This document shows, piece by piece, positions 48,849 to 58,956 of a stretch of DNA of 64,000 nucleotides. Source of the DNA: Gemmobacter sp. 24YEA27. GTDB taxonomy: Bacteria > Pseudomonadota > Alphaproteobacteria > Rhodobacterales > Rhodobacteraceae. The stretch spans positions 62,001 to 126,000 of the forward strand of contig NZ_JASJPW010000003.1 of NCBI RefSeq assembly GCF_030052995.1, written 5' to 3'. Numbering within the stretch: position 1 is the stretch's first letter; each line of letters begins with the position of its first letter. The position numbers were made by a program, and so were the translations under genes. The notes under the pieces were generated by a model. It saw nothing but the letters and a program-made list of their open reading frames with translations. It made no database searches and was not told the origin of the DNA.

Positions 48849-50087
48849 TCAGCCCGCCGCCCGGCCCATCCCGGCCAGATACCATTCCACAAAGCGGCGC
48901 TGGCGCCCTTCCATCACGGCCAGCGGGCCGGGCTGGTAATAGCGCGAATTGACGCCTTTCTGGTTGTCCTCGGTGATGCGCTTATCTGCCTCGGAGGTCA
49001 CGACCCACATCCAGGACAGCGCTTCGGGATCGTAGTCGCGCCCCGCCTCGGCCTCGCCATGCACCAGCCAGAGGATCTCCATCTCGCATTCGCTCACCCC
49101 ATGGGGGATGAACCGGTAGATCACCGTATGATCGGGATAAGACAGGCTGTAGCTGACCGGCCCCATATTCAGATAGGTGGTGCCGCCGTCATAGTGCGTG
49201 AACTGTCCCATCAGTGGCGCGACCGGCGCGCCGCCGGCACTGCCGCTGCTCGCGCCGTCAAGCAGGGCAAAGCGCTTGCACCAGACCGGTTCGCGACCCT
49301 CACCGGCTGCAATGCCCCAAAGATCCGTCTCGGGCAGATCAAGGCCCTGGGCAACCGCCGCGGTCTGCATCGCGGCAAAAAGACCGGCGACCTTTTCGGG
49401 CGACTGATCGTTGGAATGGATCCCGCTGAATTCGGGATGCGAGGGGCCGCAATGATAGCATTCCAGATAATTCTCGACCGCGAGCTTCCAGTTCGCCGCG
49501 ATGCGCCAGCTTTTGCGCAGGGCCACTTTCGCGGTCTCCCAGCCATAGGCGCGGGCGACGGTGGCGATCACCTCCTGCGCCGCAGAAAAATCCGGCGGCT
49601 GATCGGCGAAGGTGAAGAAAATCAGCCCGCCGGCGATCCTGACCTGCAACTGCCGCAGCCCATGATCCTCGCGCCCGAATTCCGGGCCCATGTCGCGCGC
49701 CGCCCGGAGCGAGCCGTCCAGATGATAAGCCCAGGCATGATAAGGGCAGATGAACAGCCGCGCATTGCCAGAGCGTTCCAGACAGACGCGCGATCCGCGA
49801 TGACGGCAGACATTGGCCAGCGCGCGGATCTCATTGTCGCGGCCCCGGACCAGGATCACCGATTCCCCGGCGAATTCGACGGTGAAGAAATCGCCGGGCG
49901 CGGCCAGGCTGCTGACATGGCCGGCGCAAATCCAGTGGCGGAACAGGAAGCGTTCCAGATCCTCGGCATAGATCGCGGGATCGGTGTAGAACGGCTGCAA
50001 AGGTGAGCGCCCCGGCGGCTGCAGCGCCAGAAGTTTTTCGATCCGGGACCCGATGGTGGCGGCGGCAAGCGGGCTGATTTCGGTCAT
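48849..50087 (-). CDS. Rieske non-heme iron oxygenase, alpha subunit
   Basis: 412 residues. The Rieske [2Fe-2S] ligands are C94 and H96 (CRHRGS) and C114 and H117 (CPYHAW). The mononuclear iron histidines are H212 and H217 in YHCGPSHPEF, preceded by ENYLE. The overall pattern resembles GbcA/YeaW-like demethylases and hydroxylases of quaternary amines, but no reductase or betaine genes are nearby to confirm this. The start at 50,087 (MTEISPLAAA) is the likely start; upstream residues in frame look non-native. It is divergent from a MocR-type regulator gene, its likely controller. Confidence 0.87.
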   Translation of the reverse strand: MTEISPLAAATIGSRIEKLLALQPPGRSPLQPFYTDPAIYAEDLERFLFRHWICAGHVSSLAAPGDFFTVEFAGESVILVRGRDNEIRALANVCRHRGSRVCLERSGNARLFICPYHAWAYHLDGSLRAARDMGPEFGREDHGLRQLQVRIAGGLIFFTFADQPPDFSAAQEVIATVARAYGWETAKVALRKSWRIAANWKLAVENYLECYHCGPSHPEFSGIHSNDQSPEKVAGLFAAMQTAAVAQGLDLPETDLWGIAAGEGREPVWCKRFALLDGASSGSAGGAPVAPLMGQFTHYDGGTTYLNMGPVSYSLSYPDHTVIYRFIPHGVSECEMEILWLVHGEAEAGRDYDPEALSWMWVVTSEADKRITEDNQKGVNSRYYQPGPLAVMEGRQRRFVEWYLAGMGRAAG

Positions 50088-50273
50088 CGTGGCTGTTCTT
50101 TGCGAAGAGGGTGAAGGGGAGATGCAGGCGGCAGGGCAATCAGAACAGATGAAATTTTTATCGTTCGCGATCACGCCCGTTCCGGCGTGTCGCGCGGCCT
50201 GCCGCGCAGATAAGGGCTGTTCCTGAAAAGATTAGCGTGCTGCGTCCTTGTTTCCTATCAGCAGATCCCCTCA

Positions 50274-50297
50274 TTCTCGATCAGTACAGATTGAGAA
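50274..50297. promoter_or_regulatory. Inverted-repeat operator candidate in front of the MocR gene
   Basis: TTCTCGATC and GATTGAGAA are 9-base arms (8 of 9 paired) around a 6-base spacer, ending 10 bp before the MocR ATG and in the gap shared with the Rieske oxygenase gene. MocR proteins usually bind near their own start. Autoregulation and control of the divergent gene are inferred. Confidence 0.5.
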
Positions 50298-50307
50298 AAA
50301 CCAGCTG

Positions 50308-51716
50308 ATGACCAGATACGAGAAAGTGGCCGGGATGATCACCGCGCGCATCGGAGCGGGCGCTTTGCGGCCGGGGGATCGTCTGCCCTCGGTGCGGCAG
50401 ATGAGCCGGATCACCGGGTTCAGCGCGGTCACGGTGCTGCATGGCTATGAGCTTTTGGAAAGCCGTGGCCTGTGCCGGGCGCAGCCGCGCTCGGGCTATT
50501 TCGTCACAGCCGTTCCGCCCGCGCCTGACAGCCTGCCCGATACCGCCCCTGACGACAGGGCAGAGGATCTGCACAGCCAGCTCCTGCGTCCACAGCAGGA
50601 CCGCCGGTTCGAGACCTTTGGCGCCATGTGGATCTGTGACGATCTGATCCCGCGCGCCCAGGCCGACCGCATCATGCGCCAGTCGCTGCGCACCGGCAGC
50701 CGCCGCCTCGCCGAGGGGCTGGAGCCCGATGGCGATCTGCGGATGCGCGAGGAGATCTGCCGCCATATCGCCCGCCGCGGCACCTTTGCCCAGCCGGGTG
50801 AGATCCTGATCACCGGATCGGCGATCCAGGCCTGCAACCTCTGTCTCGACAGCTTTACCCGGCCGGGCGATACCGTGCTGGTCGAAAGCCCCGGTTATTT
50901 CCCGCTGCTGGCCACGCTGCGGCGGCGCGATCTGAAGGTGATCGAAATCACCCCCGATCCGCTGCGCGGCCTTGACCCGGAGGAATTTGCCCGGCTGCTG
51001 GCAGCGCATCCGGTGCGCGCCGCGATCCTGACAGTGACCAACCATTTTCCAACCGGCGTCACCTGCCCGCCAGAGGTGATGGAGCGGCTTGTCGCCATCG
51101 CCGCGCGGCATGGCACCGTGATCATCGAGAATGATATGTTTGGCGATCTTGGCTACCGGCCGGGCCCGCGCGTCACACTGCGGCATTTCGATCAGGGCGC
51201 CACGGTGGTGCAGATCGGCAGTTTCGAATTCACCCTGCCGCCGGAATATGGCTATGGCTGGGTGGTGGGGGGGCTGCACAAGCGCGATCTGCTGGTCACC
51301 CATTACATGAACGGCCACCGTCTGCGCGACGGTTTCGTGCAATGGGGCATCGCGCGCTATCTCTCGGGGCGCAGCTATGACCGCCAGCTGCGCAACCTCA
51401 ACCGCATGCTCGCGCGCCGGATGCAGGAGGGCCGCGCGATCCTGACTGAAGCCCTGGGCGGGCGGGGCGCACTTTCTGATCCGGCGGGGGCTTCACCTGC
51501 TGGCTGAGCCTGCCCGCGCCGCTGGATCAGGGCGTGCTTTTGCGCGAAGCGGGCAAGGCCCGGACCAGTTTTTTGCCCGGCACGATCTTTGCGCCTGTCA
51601 CGCCTGATCCCGGGGCCAATTTCGCCGCGGCGCTGGCGCTGAATTTCTCTTTCCGCTGGACCCAGGAGACCAGCGCGCGGCTGCACCACCTCGCATCGCT
51701 TTTATGTGCCGGCTAA
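50308..51716 (+). CDS. MocR-type GntR regulator with degenerate aminotransferase domain, frameshifted
   Basis: About 469 residues. The N-terminal winged helix (YEKVAGMITARIGAGALRPG, DRLPSVRQMSRITGFSAVTV) is GntR-like. The rest has the fold-type-I aminotransferase pattern (ITGSAIQACNLCLDSFTRPG, VLVESPGYFPLLATLRRRDL, IIENDMFGDLGY). Where MocR proteins carry the PLP lysine in GSFSK, this one reads GSFEFTLPPEYGYGW, with Phe at residue 308, so internal aldimine formation should be impossible. One G is missing in the run at 51,486-51,490; repair extends the protein with GGFTCWLSLPAPLDQGVL. It probably controls the divergent Rieske gene. Confidence 0.87.
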
Positions 51717-51779
51717 CATCGCGTATTCTTAGTGCCGCAGATCCGGTTTGCAGCGGCGCTGCAAAGCATGACCATCCCG

Positions 51780-53471
51780 TCAGGCTGCACTTTCTTCCCT
51801 TCCCGGGCGGCCATTAACCCGCGCCTGCGCCAGAAGGAGCAGACGCATCAGCCCCATGGCGGCCAGCACAGTGAGCATGATCAGCACCGAGAAGGCGGCG
51901 GCCTGTGTCGATGAACCTGCCTGATCCAGCCGCATCACCGAGACCGCGCCGACGCTCAGCTTCGGGGTGATCAGGAAAATCACCGCCGACAGCGTCACCA
52001 TCCCGCGCATGAACAGGAAGAAGAACACCGAAATCAGCGTTGGCACCATGATCGGTATGATCGCATCGCGCAGGTTGGCCCAGACACCGCCACCGATCGT
52101 GGTCACGGTCTCCTCAAGCTGTCGCGGCACGTTGCGCACGCCCGTCACCATCGTCAGGAACCCCTGCGAATGGTAATGATAGAAGTTGCAGAATGCGATC
52201 AGCAGGGCCGAGCCGTAAAGAATGCCGGGAAAGACCGGCTTCACATTGAAGGACAGCACGTAAGACAGCCCCAGCACCAGCCCGGGCACGCCAACCGGAA
52301 TGATCGCCAGCAGATAGACCAGCCTTGCCGGGCCGCGTGACATCTTGCGCTGCGCAAGCACCAGGGCGAAGAGCATCAGGGTGCCAAAGGTCGCGGTGAT
52401 CAGCGAGGCATAAAGCGAGGTCCAGAGCGGATCATAGGCGCCATGGGTGGTGATATTGTAGTTCTTCAGCGTGAGGCTCATTTTATAGGGCCAGAGCTGC
52501 ACAAAGCTTGCGAAGATCACCACCGCGACAATCGCGATCAGGAACAGCGCGGTCAGGTAGCTGGCGGCCCAAAGCGGAATATCGCGCGGCGCCCAGCGGT
52601 CGGGCTCGACCGGGATCGCGCCTTCCTGGATGCCGCCGCGCTGTGCGGCGACTTTTTCAAGATAAAAGGCCAGCAAAGTGGGGATCAGCAGTAGGATCCC
52701 GACCACCGCGCCCATGTTGAAATTCATCTGGCCGACGACCTGAGCGTAAATCTCGGAGGCCAGCACCCGGTAATTGCCGCCGATCACCGCCGCATTGCCG
52801 AAATCGGTGATGGTTACGGTGAAACAGACAAAACCCGCGCTCAGAAGGCCGAACCGCAGCGATGGCAGCGTGATATCGACAAAACGCCGCCAGGGCGAGG
52901 CGCCCAGTACCAGTGCCGCATCATATTGACGCCGGTCGGCATAGCGCAGCGCGACCGCAAGGATCATCACGGCCTGGGGCAAGGCATACATCGAATTGGC
53001 GATCACCAGGCCGGGCAGGCCATAGATCTGCATTTGCATCCCGGTCAGGTAATTCAGCAGGCCATTGCGGCCAAACATGAAAATCAGCCCGAGCGCCTGC
53101 ACCAGCGAGGGCGCGAGCAGCGGCAGGATCAGTGCCAGCGAGACCAGCCAGCGCAGCGGGATCCTGCTGCGGCTCATCGCATAGGCGATCACAAGGCCAA
53201 GACTGACACAGATCAGCGCGGTCAGGCCGCTCATCACCATCGAATTCCACACCACGCGCCAGAGGTGATCAAGCGCGAGGATCTCGCGGTAATTGCCGAA
53301 CCCCACCGCGCCGTCGCGTTGCAACAGGCTGCGCCAGATCACAATCGCCAGCGGATAGAGGAAGAAGAGCGCCAGCCCCGCCAGCGGCACCAGCAGCACC
53401 ACGCGCTGAAAGAGCCGCTCTTCAAACGGGGTATCCAGGCCGCGTGTGACGGGTTTGCCGGCCGCGCTCAT
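51780..53471 (-). CDS. ABC transporter permease, 2-aminoethylphosphonate/iron type (double permease)
   Basis: 563 residues with two permease domains, as in FbpB/ThiP and PhnU-type proteins. EAA-like loops are [20 protein letters not shown] and [22 protein letters not shown]. About twelve membrane segments are visible. Its ATG overlaps the ATPase stop by ATGA. With the binding protein and ATPase it resembles the putative 2-aminoethylphosphonate systems; Fe3+ or a phosphorylated compound are alternatives. Confidence 0.85.
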   Translation of the reverse strand: MSAAGKPVTRGLDTPFEERLFQRVVLLVPLAGLALFFLYPLAIVIWRSLLQRDGAVGFGNYREILALDHLWRVVWNSMVMSGLTALICVSLGLVIAYAMSRSRIPLRWLVSLALILPLLAPSLVQALGLIFMFGRNGLLNYLTGMQMQIYGLPGLVIANSMYALPQAVMILAVALRYADRRQYDAALVLGASPWRRFVDITLPSLRFGLLSAGFVCFTVTITDFGNAAVIGGNYRVLASEIYAQVVGQMNFNMGAVVGILLLIPTLLAFYLEKVAAQRGGIQEGAIPVEPDRWAPRDIPLWAASYLTALFLIAIVAVVIFASFVQLWPYKMSLTLKNYNITTHGAYDPLWTSLYASLITATFGTLMLFALVLAQRKMSRGPARLVYLLAIIPVGVPGLVLGLSYVLSFNVKPVFPGILYGSALLIAFCNFYHYHSQGFLTMVTGVRNVPRQLEETVTTIGGGVWANLRDAIIPIMVPTLISVFFFLFMRGMVTLSAVIFLITPKLSVGAVSVMRLDQAGSSTQAAAFSVLIMLTVLAAMGLMRLLLLAQARVNGRPGREESAA

Positions 53472-54457
53472 GGCTGAACCCAGACACCGGCGCCCGGCTG
53501 GAGGCTGAGGTCAACCGAGGCGCCCTCGCCAAAGCCGGGCAGGCGGTGGGTTTCGGCCAGGATGGTTTCGCCCTGCCAGTCCACCTCGACGCGGCTGACA
53601 TTGCCGAGGAAGGTGATCGACCGCACCCGGCCCGTGGCCGCCGCATCCTCGCGGATAAGCACATCTTCAGGACGCAGCGCGAAAAGGCTGTCGCCCTGGC
53701 CCTGGGGCGGTGTGACGCCGAACCCCGCCGCGCGCGCGGCGCTTAACATGGTCGAGCTGCCAACGAAGTCGGCGACAAAGCGGGTCGCTGGCCGTGCGTA
53801 GATTTCCGCCGGAGAGCCGATCTGCTCGATCCGGCCTGCGCTCATGCAGACCACGCGATCCGCCATGGTCAGCGCCTCTTCCTGGTCATGGGTCACCATG
53901 ATGGTCGGATGCCAAGCCGCTTTTGCATCTGACGGATCTCGGTCCTGAGCCCGGCCCGCACCCGTGCATCAAGCGCCGAAAGCGGCTCGTCCAGCAGCAA
54001 AAGCGCAGGCTGCACCGCCAAGGCGCGCGCAATCGCCACCCTTTGCTGCTGCCCGCCGGAAAGCTGCCAGGGCAGGCGGTCGGCGAATTGTTCCAGTCTG
54101 ACCAGCGCCAGAAGCTCTTCGACCCGCGCAGAGATCTCGGCCCGCGGGCGCTGCCGCAATTTCAGCCCATAGCCGATATTCTGCGCCGCAGTCATTTGCG
54201 GGAACAGCGAATAGGACTGGAAGACGATGCCAAAGCCGCGGTCCCGCGCCCCGATCGTGGCAAGATCGCGCCCGCCCAGGATCATCTCGCCGGTCAAAGC
54301 TTTCCAGCCCGGCGATCACCCGCAAAAGCGTGGTCTTGCCGCAGCCCGAAGGCCCGAGCAGACAAACGAATTCACTGTCGCCGACCGAGAGATTGATCTC
54401 GTTCAGCGCCTGAAATGTGCCATAGAATTTCGACAGCCCTCGGATGTCCAGGGTCAT
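53468..54457 (-). CDS. ABC transporter ATP-binding protein (PotA/FbpC/PhnT type), two frameshifts
   Basis: About 330 residues. Walker A is [20 protein letters not shown]; the Q-loop is [20 protein letters not shown]; the signature is [15 protein letters not shown]; Walker B is [16 protein letters not shown]. The switch histidine is in [20 protein letters not shown] domain ([22 protein letters not shown]) ends it. One base is extra in the AAA run at 54,295-54,297 (the only insertion found in the window), and one is missing at about 53,902-53,908. It powers the adjacent permease. Confidence 0.87.
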
Positions 54458-54507
54458 CTTACCTCACTCAAAACCAGAATTGCTTTGGACCGGAGACCGG
54501 TGAAGAC

Positions 54508-54533
54508 GGGATGCGGAAAAGGCCCCGCATCCC
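54508..54533 (-). promoter_or_regulatory. Hairpin after the SBP gene
   Basis: GGGATGCGG and CCGCATCCC form a perfect 9-bp stem with an 8-base loop, 15 bp after the binding-protein stop and before the ATPase gene. There is no clear U-tract in the minus direction, so a stability or attenuation element that keeps the receptor mRNA abundant is likelier than a full terminator. Confidence 0.5.
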
Positions 54534-54547
54534 ACAGATCAGGTGTC

Positions 54548-55552
54548 TCAGCGCCCGACGGTCTCGCGCCATTTGGTGAGGATCGCGTCACGCGCCTCGC
54601 CCGAAGCTGCGAAATTCATCGGGAACAGCACCGAGGAAAGATCGTCGGGCAGACCGGCTTTTTCGGCCTGGGGCGACCGCGGCACGCCGGGAATGGTGAC
54701 CAGATCCTTACGCGCTGCATAGGCCTCGGCCGCGCCCTCGCCCAGCGTCCAGTCAAGGAAACGCTTCGCATCGTCGGGATTTTTCGCCGAAGCCATCAGC
54801 CCGTTGGCTTCCAGCTCAAATCCGGCGTAATCCGACGGGATCACCATCTGGATCGGATAGCCCTCATCAATCCCCTGCATCGCCACGTAGGAAAGCGATG
54901 CCCCGATGGCGAATTCACCCGCCTGGGCCATGCGGCAGGGCCGCGAGCCAGAGGTGGTATATTGTGCCATATTCGGGTCGATATCCTTGATCAGCTGCCA
55001 GCCGGCCTCATCCCCCGCGCCCTGCAGGATCGCGGCGATCTGCAGATAGCCGGTGCCCGAAGAGGACGGATCAGGCATCACCACCTCGCCCTTATAGGCG
55101 GGGTTCTTCAGATCTTCCCAGGAGGTGGGGACCGGTGCGCCGAGCTGGGCCAGACGTTCGGTATTGACGCAGAAAGCGCCGACATAGCCCGTGGGCGCGA
55201 ACCAGCGTCCATCCTTGTCGCGGAACTGTGTGCCAAGGGCGTCCTCGCCTTTGGCGTCATAGCCCGCAAGCTGGTCATAGATCGCCGGGTTAAGCATATT
55301 GGTAACGGCAAAGCCCCAGATCACATCGGCCTGCGGATTGCCGGCCTCTGCGATCAGCCGTGCGCCCAGGTCGCCGGTCGAAAGCCGCAGCAGGTTGACG
55401 GTGACATCCGGCATATCGGCGGCTGCCCGCTCCAGGTAGGCGGCAATCTCGTCTTCTTCCAGCGCCGAATAGACTGTGATCTCACCCGCCAGTGCCGGCA
55501 AAGCCGCCACCCCGAGAGCAAGTCCGGCAAGAAGTGAAATAGTATTCTTCAT
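54548..55552 (-). CDS. ABC transporter substrate-binding protein, 2-aminoethylphosphonate/iron type
   Basis: 334 residues with signal peptide MKNTISLLAGLALGVAALPALA. Mature motifs are EITVYSALEEDEIAAYLERA, GNPQADVIWGFAVTNML, EVVMPDPSSSGTGYLQIAAI and AQYTTSGSRPCRMAQAGEFA, which strongly resemble the putative PhnS2 receptor family and, more distantly, Fe3+ receptors. The SSGTG loop commonly holds a phosphate or phosphonate group. It is the first gene of a three-gene operon and divergent from a phosphatase gene. Confidence 0.87.
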   Translation of the reverse strand: MKNTISLLAGLALGVAALPALAGEITVYSALEEDEIAAYLERAAADMPDVTVNLLRLSTGDLGARLIAEAGNPQADVIWGFAVTNMLNPAIYDQLAGYDAKGEDALGTQFRDKDGRWFAPTGYVGAFCVNTERLAQLGAPVPTSWEDLKNPAYKGEVVMPDPSSSGTGYLQIAAILQGAGDEAGWQLIKDIDPNMAQYTTSGSRPCRMAQAGEFAIGASLSYVAMQGIDEGYPIQMVIPSDYAGFELEANGLMASAKNPDDAKRFLDWTLGEGAAEAYAARKDLVTIPGVPRSPQAEKAGLPDDLSSVLFPMNFAASGEARDAILTKWRETVGR

Positions 55553-55683
55553 AAGCCTTCTCCTGTTGATTGGTTTTATTTTTCAGAAACGGTAACGCAG
55601 GCTTGACGATGTGGCAATCTGTGCATTTGTGCTATATTGAGGTTTTTTAAAAATGATCATTCCAGCACAGGAGTTGTCCGGAC

Positions 55684-56496
55684 ATGGTTACAGCAGCGCC
55701 AGGAAATCGGACAATTCCGGCCGAAATGGCTGATTATGCGTTCAAAATCGCGACCGAGGCCGGAAGGCTGGGGATGCAATGGTTTCGCAAGCCGGTCTCA
55801 ATTGACATCAAAGAAGACCAGAGCCCCGTCACCGAAGCGGATCGCGCGGTCGAGGCTTTGCTGCGCGACAGACTGCGCGCGGCTTTTCCGGAACACGCAA
55901 TTCTGGGCGAGGAATTCGGCCTGGAAGGCCAGTCCGGCGTTCCGACCTGGGTCGTCGATCCGATTGACGGCACCCGCAGTTTTATCACCGGCTGGCCGAT
56001 CTGGGGCACCCTGATGGCCCTGATCTCCGGTGATTGTCCGCAGCTCGGCATCGTGCATATGCCGGCCCTCGGCGAGACCTGGGTCGCAAGTGCGGGCAAT
56101 GGCTGCCGCTTTCACGGCGCCGACGGAACAGACAGTGCCGCGCGCAGCAGCAGCTGTGAAGACCTGGCCCAGGCGCGGTTCTACACCACCTCGCCTGACT
56201 ATTTTGACAGCAGCGAACGCCCGCATTACGAGGCGATCCGCGATGCATCCCGGGTTCAGCGTTTCGGCGGCGACTGCTATGGCTACGGCTTGCTCGCCTC
56301 GGGACATATCGACCTCATTGTCGAAAGCCGCCTGCAGCCTTATGACTTTCTTGCCATCGCGCCCGTGGTCACCGAGGCTGGCGGCGTTATCACCGACTGG
56401 CAGGGTAAAGCATTGACCATTGGCTCCGGCGAGCAGGTCATCGCTGCCGCAACGCCCGAATTGCATCGCGAAGCCCTGGCCTTTCTGAACAGCTAA
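55684..56496 (+). CDS. Inositol-monophosphatase-family phosphatase (HisN-like)
   Basis: 270 residues. The metal sites are present: EDQSPVTEADRAVE, ILGEEFG, VVDPIDGTRSFITGWPIWGT, and the C-terminal SRLQPYDFLAIAPVVTEAGG. DPIDGTRSFITG with the following WGTLMAL and GGDCYGYGLLA is the pattern of HisN-type histidinol phosphatases, though a sugar or polyol phosphate is equally possible. It is divergent from the transporter operon, 17 bp before a DeoR gene. A role in dephosphorylating the imported organophosphate is inferred. Confidence 0.85.
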   Translation: MVTAAPGNRTIPAEMADYAFKIATEAGRLGMQWFRKPVSIDIKEDQSPVTEADRAVEALLRDRLRAAFPEHAILGEEFGLEGQSGVPTWVVDPIDGTRSFITGWPIWGTLMALISGDCPQLGIVHMPALGETWVASAGNGCRFHGADGTDSAARSSSCEDLAQARFYTTSPDYFDSSERPHYEAIRDASRVQRFGGDCYGYGLLASGHIDLIVESRLQPYDFLAIAPVVTEAGGVITDWQGKALTIGSGEQVIAAATPELHREALAFLNS

Positions 56497-56513
56497 CAAA
56501 AGGTCTTCGCCCC

Positions 56514-57308
56514 ATGTGGCAGGCAAAGCGTCATCAGCGGATCCGCGCCCTTCTGGAAACTTTTGGTCAGGTCAGCATCGACAGGATCGTCACCGAACTT
56601 GGCGTCTCACGCGAGACGGTGCGGCGCGACCTGAAAGAGCTGGAAGATGCGGGGGCCCTGCGGCGCATTCATGGCGGTATCGTGCCGTCACATGCCGAGA
56701 ATGAGGCGCCATATCCTGAACGGACCCGCCAGAATCTGCGCGAAAAGCGGGCGATTGCCGGGGCCTGTCTCGGGCTTGTCAGCCCCGGCCAGACCTTGCT
56801 GATTGACGCGGGCAGCACCACCGCCTGCCTCGCCGGACAACTGGCCGGGCTGAGCGGCCTGCTGGTCTTCACCAATTCGGTCGAAGTCGCCAATCATCTG
56901 AGCACGGCCACGTCGCGCGCCCGCCAGAACCGCGCCATCATGTTTGGCGGCGATTTCATCCCTGCCCCCGCTTCGACCTGTGGCATGACGACCCTTGCCG
57001 CAATCGCCAATGTGCGCGCCGACATCGCGTTTTCATCGCCCTATGGGCTGAGTGCGGCGGATGGCGCGACCAGCATGCTGGTTGAAGAGGCCGAGATCGC
57101 GCGGGCTGTCTTTGCCAGCGCCACGCGCCGGATCCTTTTGGCGGATGGTTCGAAACTGGGGCGCTGCGGGCGTATCTCTTTTGCATCGGCCAGTGAACCC
57201 GACCATATCATCATGGACGCAGCCGTGCAGGAACATCCCCATTTCGCGCTGCTGCAGGAAAAAAGCGGCAACCGCATCATTTGCGCGGGGGCAGATATGC
57301 CGCAGTGA
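56514..57308 (+). CDS. DeoR-family transcriptional regulator
   Basis: 264 residues. The N-terminal DeoR helix-turn-helix is QRIRALLETFGQVSIDRIVT, ELGVSRETVRRDLKELEDAG. The C-terminal sensor domain has LIDAGSTTACLA, FTNSVEVANHL, IMFGGDF and LLADGSKLGR, the phosphosugar-binding pattern of the family. It follows the phosphatase gene and faces the transporter, which supports a phosphorylated sugar-like effector. It is probably the local repressor. Confidence 0.9.
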   Translation: MWQAKRHQRIRALLETFGQVSIDRIVTELGVSRETVRRDLKELEDAGALRRIHGGIVPSHAENEAPYPERTRQNLREKRAIAGACLGLVSPGQTLLIDAGSTTACLAGQLAGLSGLLVFTNSVEVANHLSTATSRARQNRAIMFGGDFIPAPASTCGMTTLAAIANVRADIAFSSPYGLSAADGATSMLVEEAEIARAVFASATRRILLADGSKLGRCGRISFASASEPDHIIMDAAVQEHPHFALLQEKSGNRIICAGADMPQ

Positions 57309-57397
57309 CGCGCTGAAGGCTGACACCCCTGCCGGTTGTGAGGGAACCTCTGCCAGGCCCGGGCGTTGCCGATATGATGAATGCGGTGTGAGGGAAT

Positions 57398-58866
57398 ATG
57401 TCCGAAAGCACACTGCTGCGACCAGGTGAAACCTGCTGGAGGGTCGAGGCCGCGCAGCGATTTGCCTTTGTCGTTGATGGCGCGGATTATTTCGTATCCC
57501 TGCGCAAGGCGCTTCTTCAGGCCCGGCATTCGATCATGCTGGTGGGCTGGGATTTCGACACGCGGATCACCTTTGGCGACAGCAATGACGGGGGGCCCGA
57601 GCGGCTCGGGGATTTTATTCTCTGGCTGGCGGATCGGACGCCGTCGCTGGAGATCAGGCTGCTTCGCTGGGATACGGGTGCTTTCAGGGCGATGCTGCGC
57701 GGCAATACGATCTTCACGATTCTTCGCTGGAAGGCGCATCCCCGGATCACGCTGAAGCTTGACGCAAAGCACCCGCTGGCCGGATCGCATCACCAGAAGA
57801 TCGTGGCGATTGACGACAGTATCGCCTTTGCCGGCGGCATTGACCTGACCATGCAGCGGTGGGACACGCGCGACCATCTCGATGATGATCCGCGCCGTGT
57901 CAGCCCGGGCGGGCGGCCCACGGATCCCTGGCATGATGCAACCAGCGCCTTTGACGGGGACGCCGCGCGGGCGATTGGCGATCTGGCGCGGGCGCGCTGG
58001 CTGACAGCCACCGGAGAAAGGCTTGAACCCTGTTCCCAGTGTCACGAGTGCTGGCCCGAAGGGCTGGCGACGTCGTTCACAAAGATGCGGCTTGGTATTT
58101 CGCGGACCATCCCGAAGATGGACGGGCAGGAACCGGTCCATGAGATCGAGGCCTCCTGGATCGATATGATCGTGCGGGCAAAGCGGATGATCTATGCCGA
58201 AAGCCAGTATTTCGCCTCGCGCAGGATCGCGCACGCCATTGCCGAACGGCTTGCAGAGGCGGACCCGCCCGAAATCGTCATCATCATGCCGCATACTGCC
58301 CATGGCTGGCTGGAACCGCTGGCGATGGACACCGCCCGCGCAAAGCTGGTCGAGGCGTTGCAGCGGATCGACCGCCACGGCCGTCTGCGCATCTGGCATC
58401 CGGAGACAGCAGGCGGGCAGCCGATCTATGTCCATGCCAAGGTCATGGTCGTGGATGATCAGATCCTGCGGGTCGGATCCTCGAATTTCAACAACCGCTC
58501 GATGCGGCTCGACAGTGAATGCGATGTGATCCTTTCGGCGGATGAACCGGGAAATGAGGATCTGAAGGATGAAATCGCGGCGCTGCGCAATGATCTGCTG
58601 GCCGAGCATCTGGGCGTGACTCCTGCGGAGGTTGCCGCCAGCCTGGAGGCGACCGGCTCGCTGATCGCCACGGTCGGGGCGCTGCGCGGTCCAGGTCGCA
58701 GCCTCGTCCCGTATGAGATCCCCGACCTCTCCGCCATCGGGCATGGCTCGCCGAGAACGAGATCCTTGACCCGAACGGTCCGGACGAGATGTTCGAGAGC
58801 CCCTCAAAGCGCGGGATCTTCAAAGGGTGGGAACGGCTGAAAAGCCGCTTCCGCCGCCCGAAATAG
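57398..58866 (+). CDS. Phospholipase D-like protein with two HKD motifs, 3' frameshift
   Basis: About 489 residues. HKD 1 is HHQKIVAIDD (H132, K134, D139). HKD 2 is VHAKVMVVDDQILRVGSSNF (H346, K348, D353). A PPEIVIIMPHTAHGWLEPL segment separates them. No signal peptide was seen. A one-base loss near 58,745 shifts the last 40 codons; the restored end reads ENEILDPNGPDEMFESPSKR and GWERLKSRFRRPK to the TAG at 58,864-58,866. It could be a cytoplasmic phospholipase D or cardiolipin-synthase-like enzyme. Confidence 0.87.
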
Positions 58867-58906
58867 GGTCAGCGGTAGCTGACTGTCTTCGCATAAGGTC
58901 GATGAT

Positions 58907-58934
58907 CCGCACCGGTTTTCCTGCCCGGGTGCGG
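58907..58934. terminator. Weak hairpin between convergent pld-like and tspO genes
   Basis: CCGCACC and GGTGCGG form a 7-bp stem around a 14-base loop, midway between the two convergent stops. No T-run is visible on the plus side, so its strength as a terminator is uncertain. Confidence 0.3.
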
Positions 58935-58956
58935 CAGTGGTACTCCGCGCCTCGGC

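Noticed and set aside
57041..58807. A 588-codon minus-strand open frame antisense to the PLD-like gene
   Set aside because: The plus strand carries two HKD motifs and a DeoR gene; the antisense frame shows no domain.
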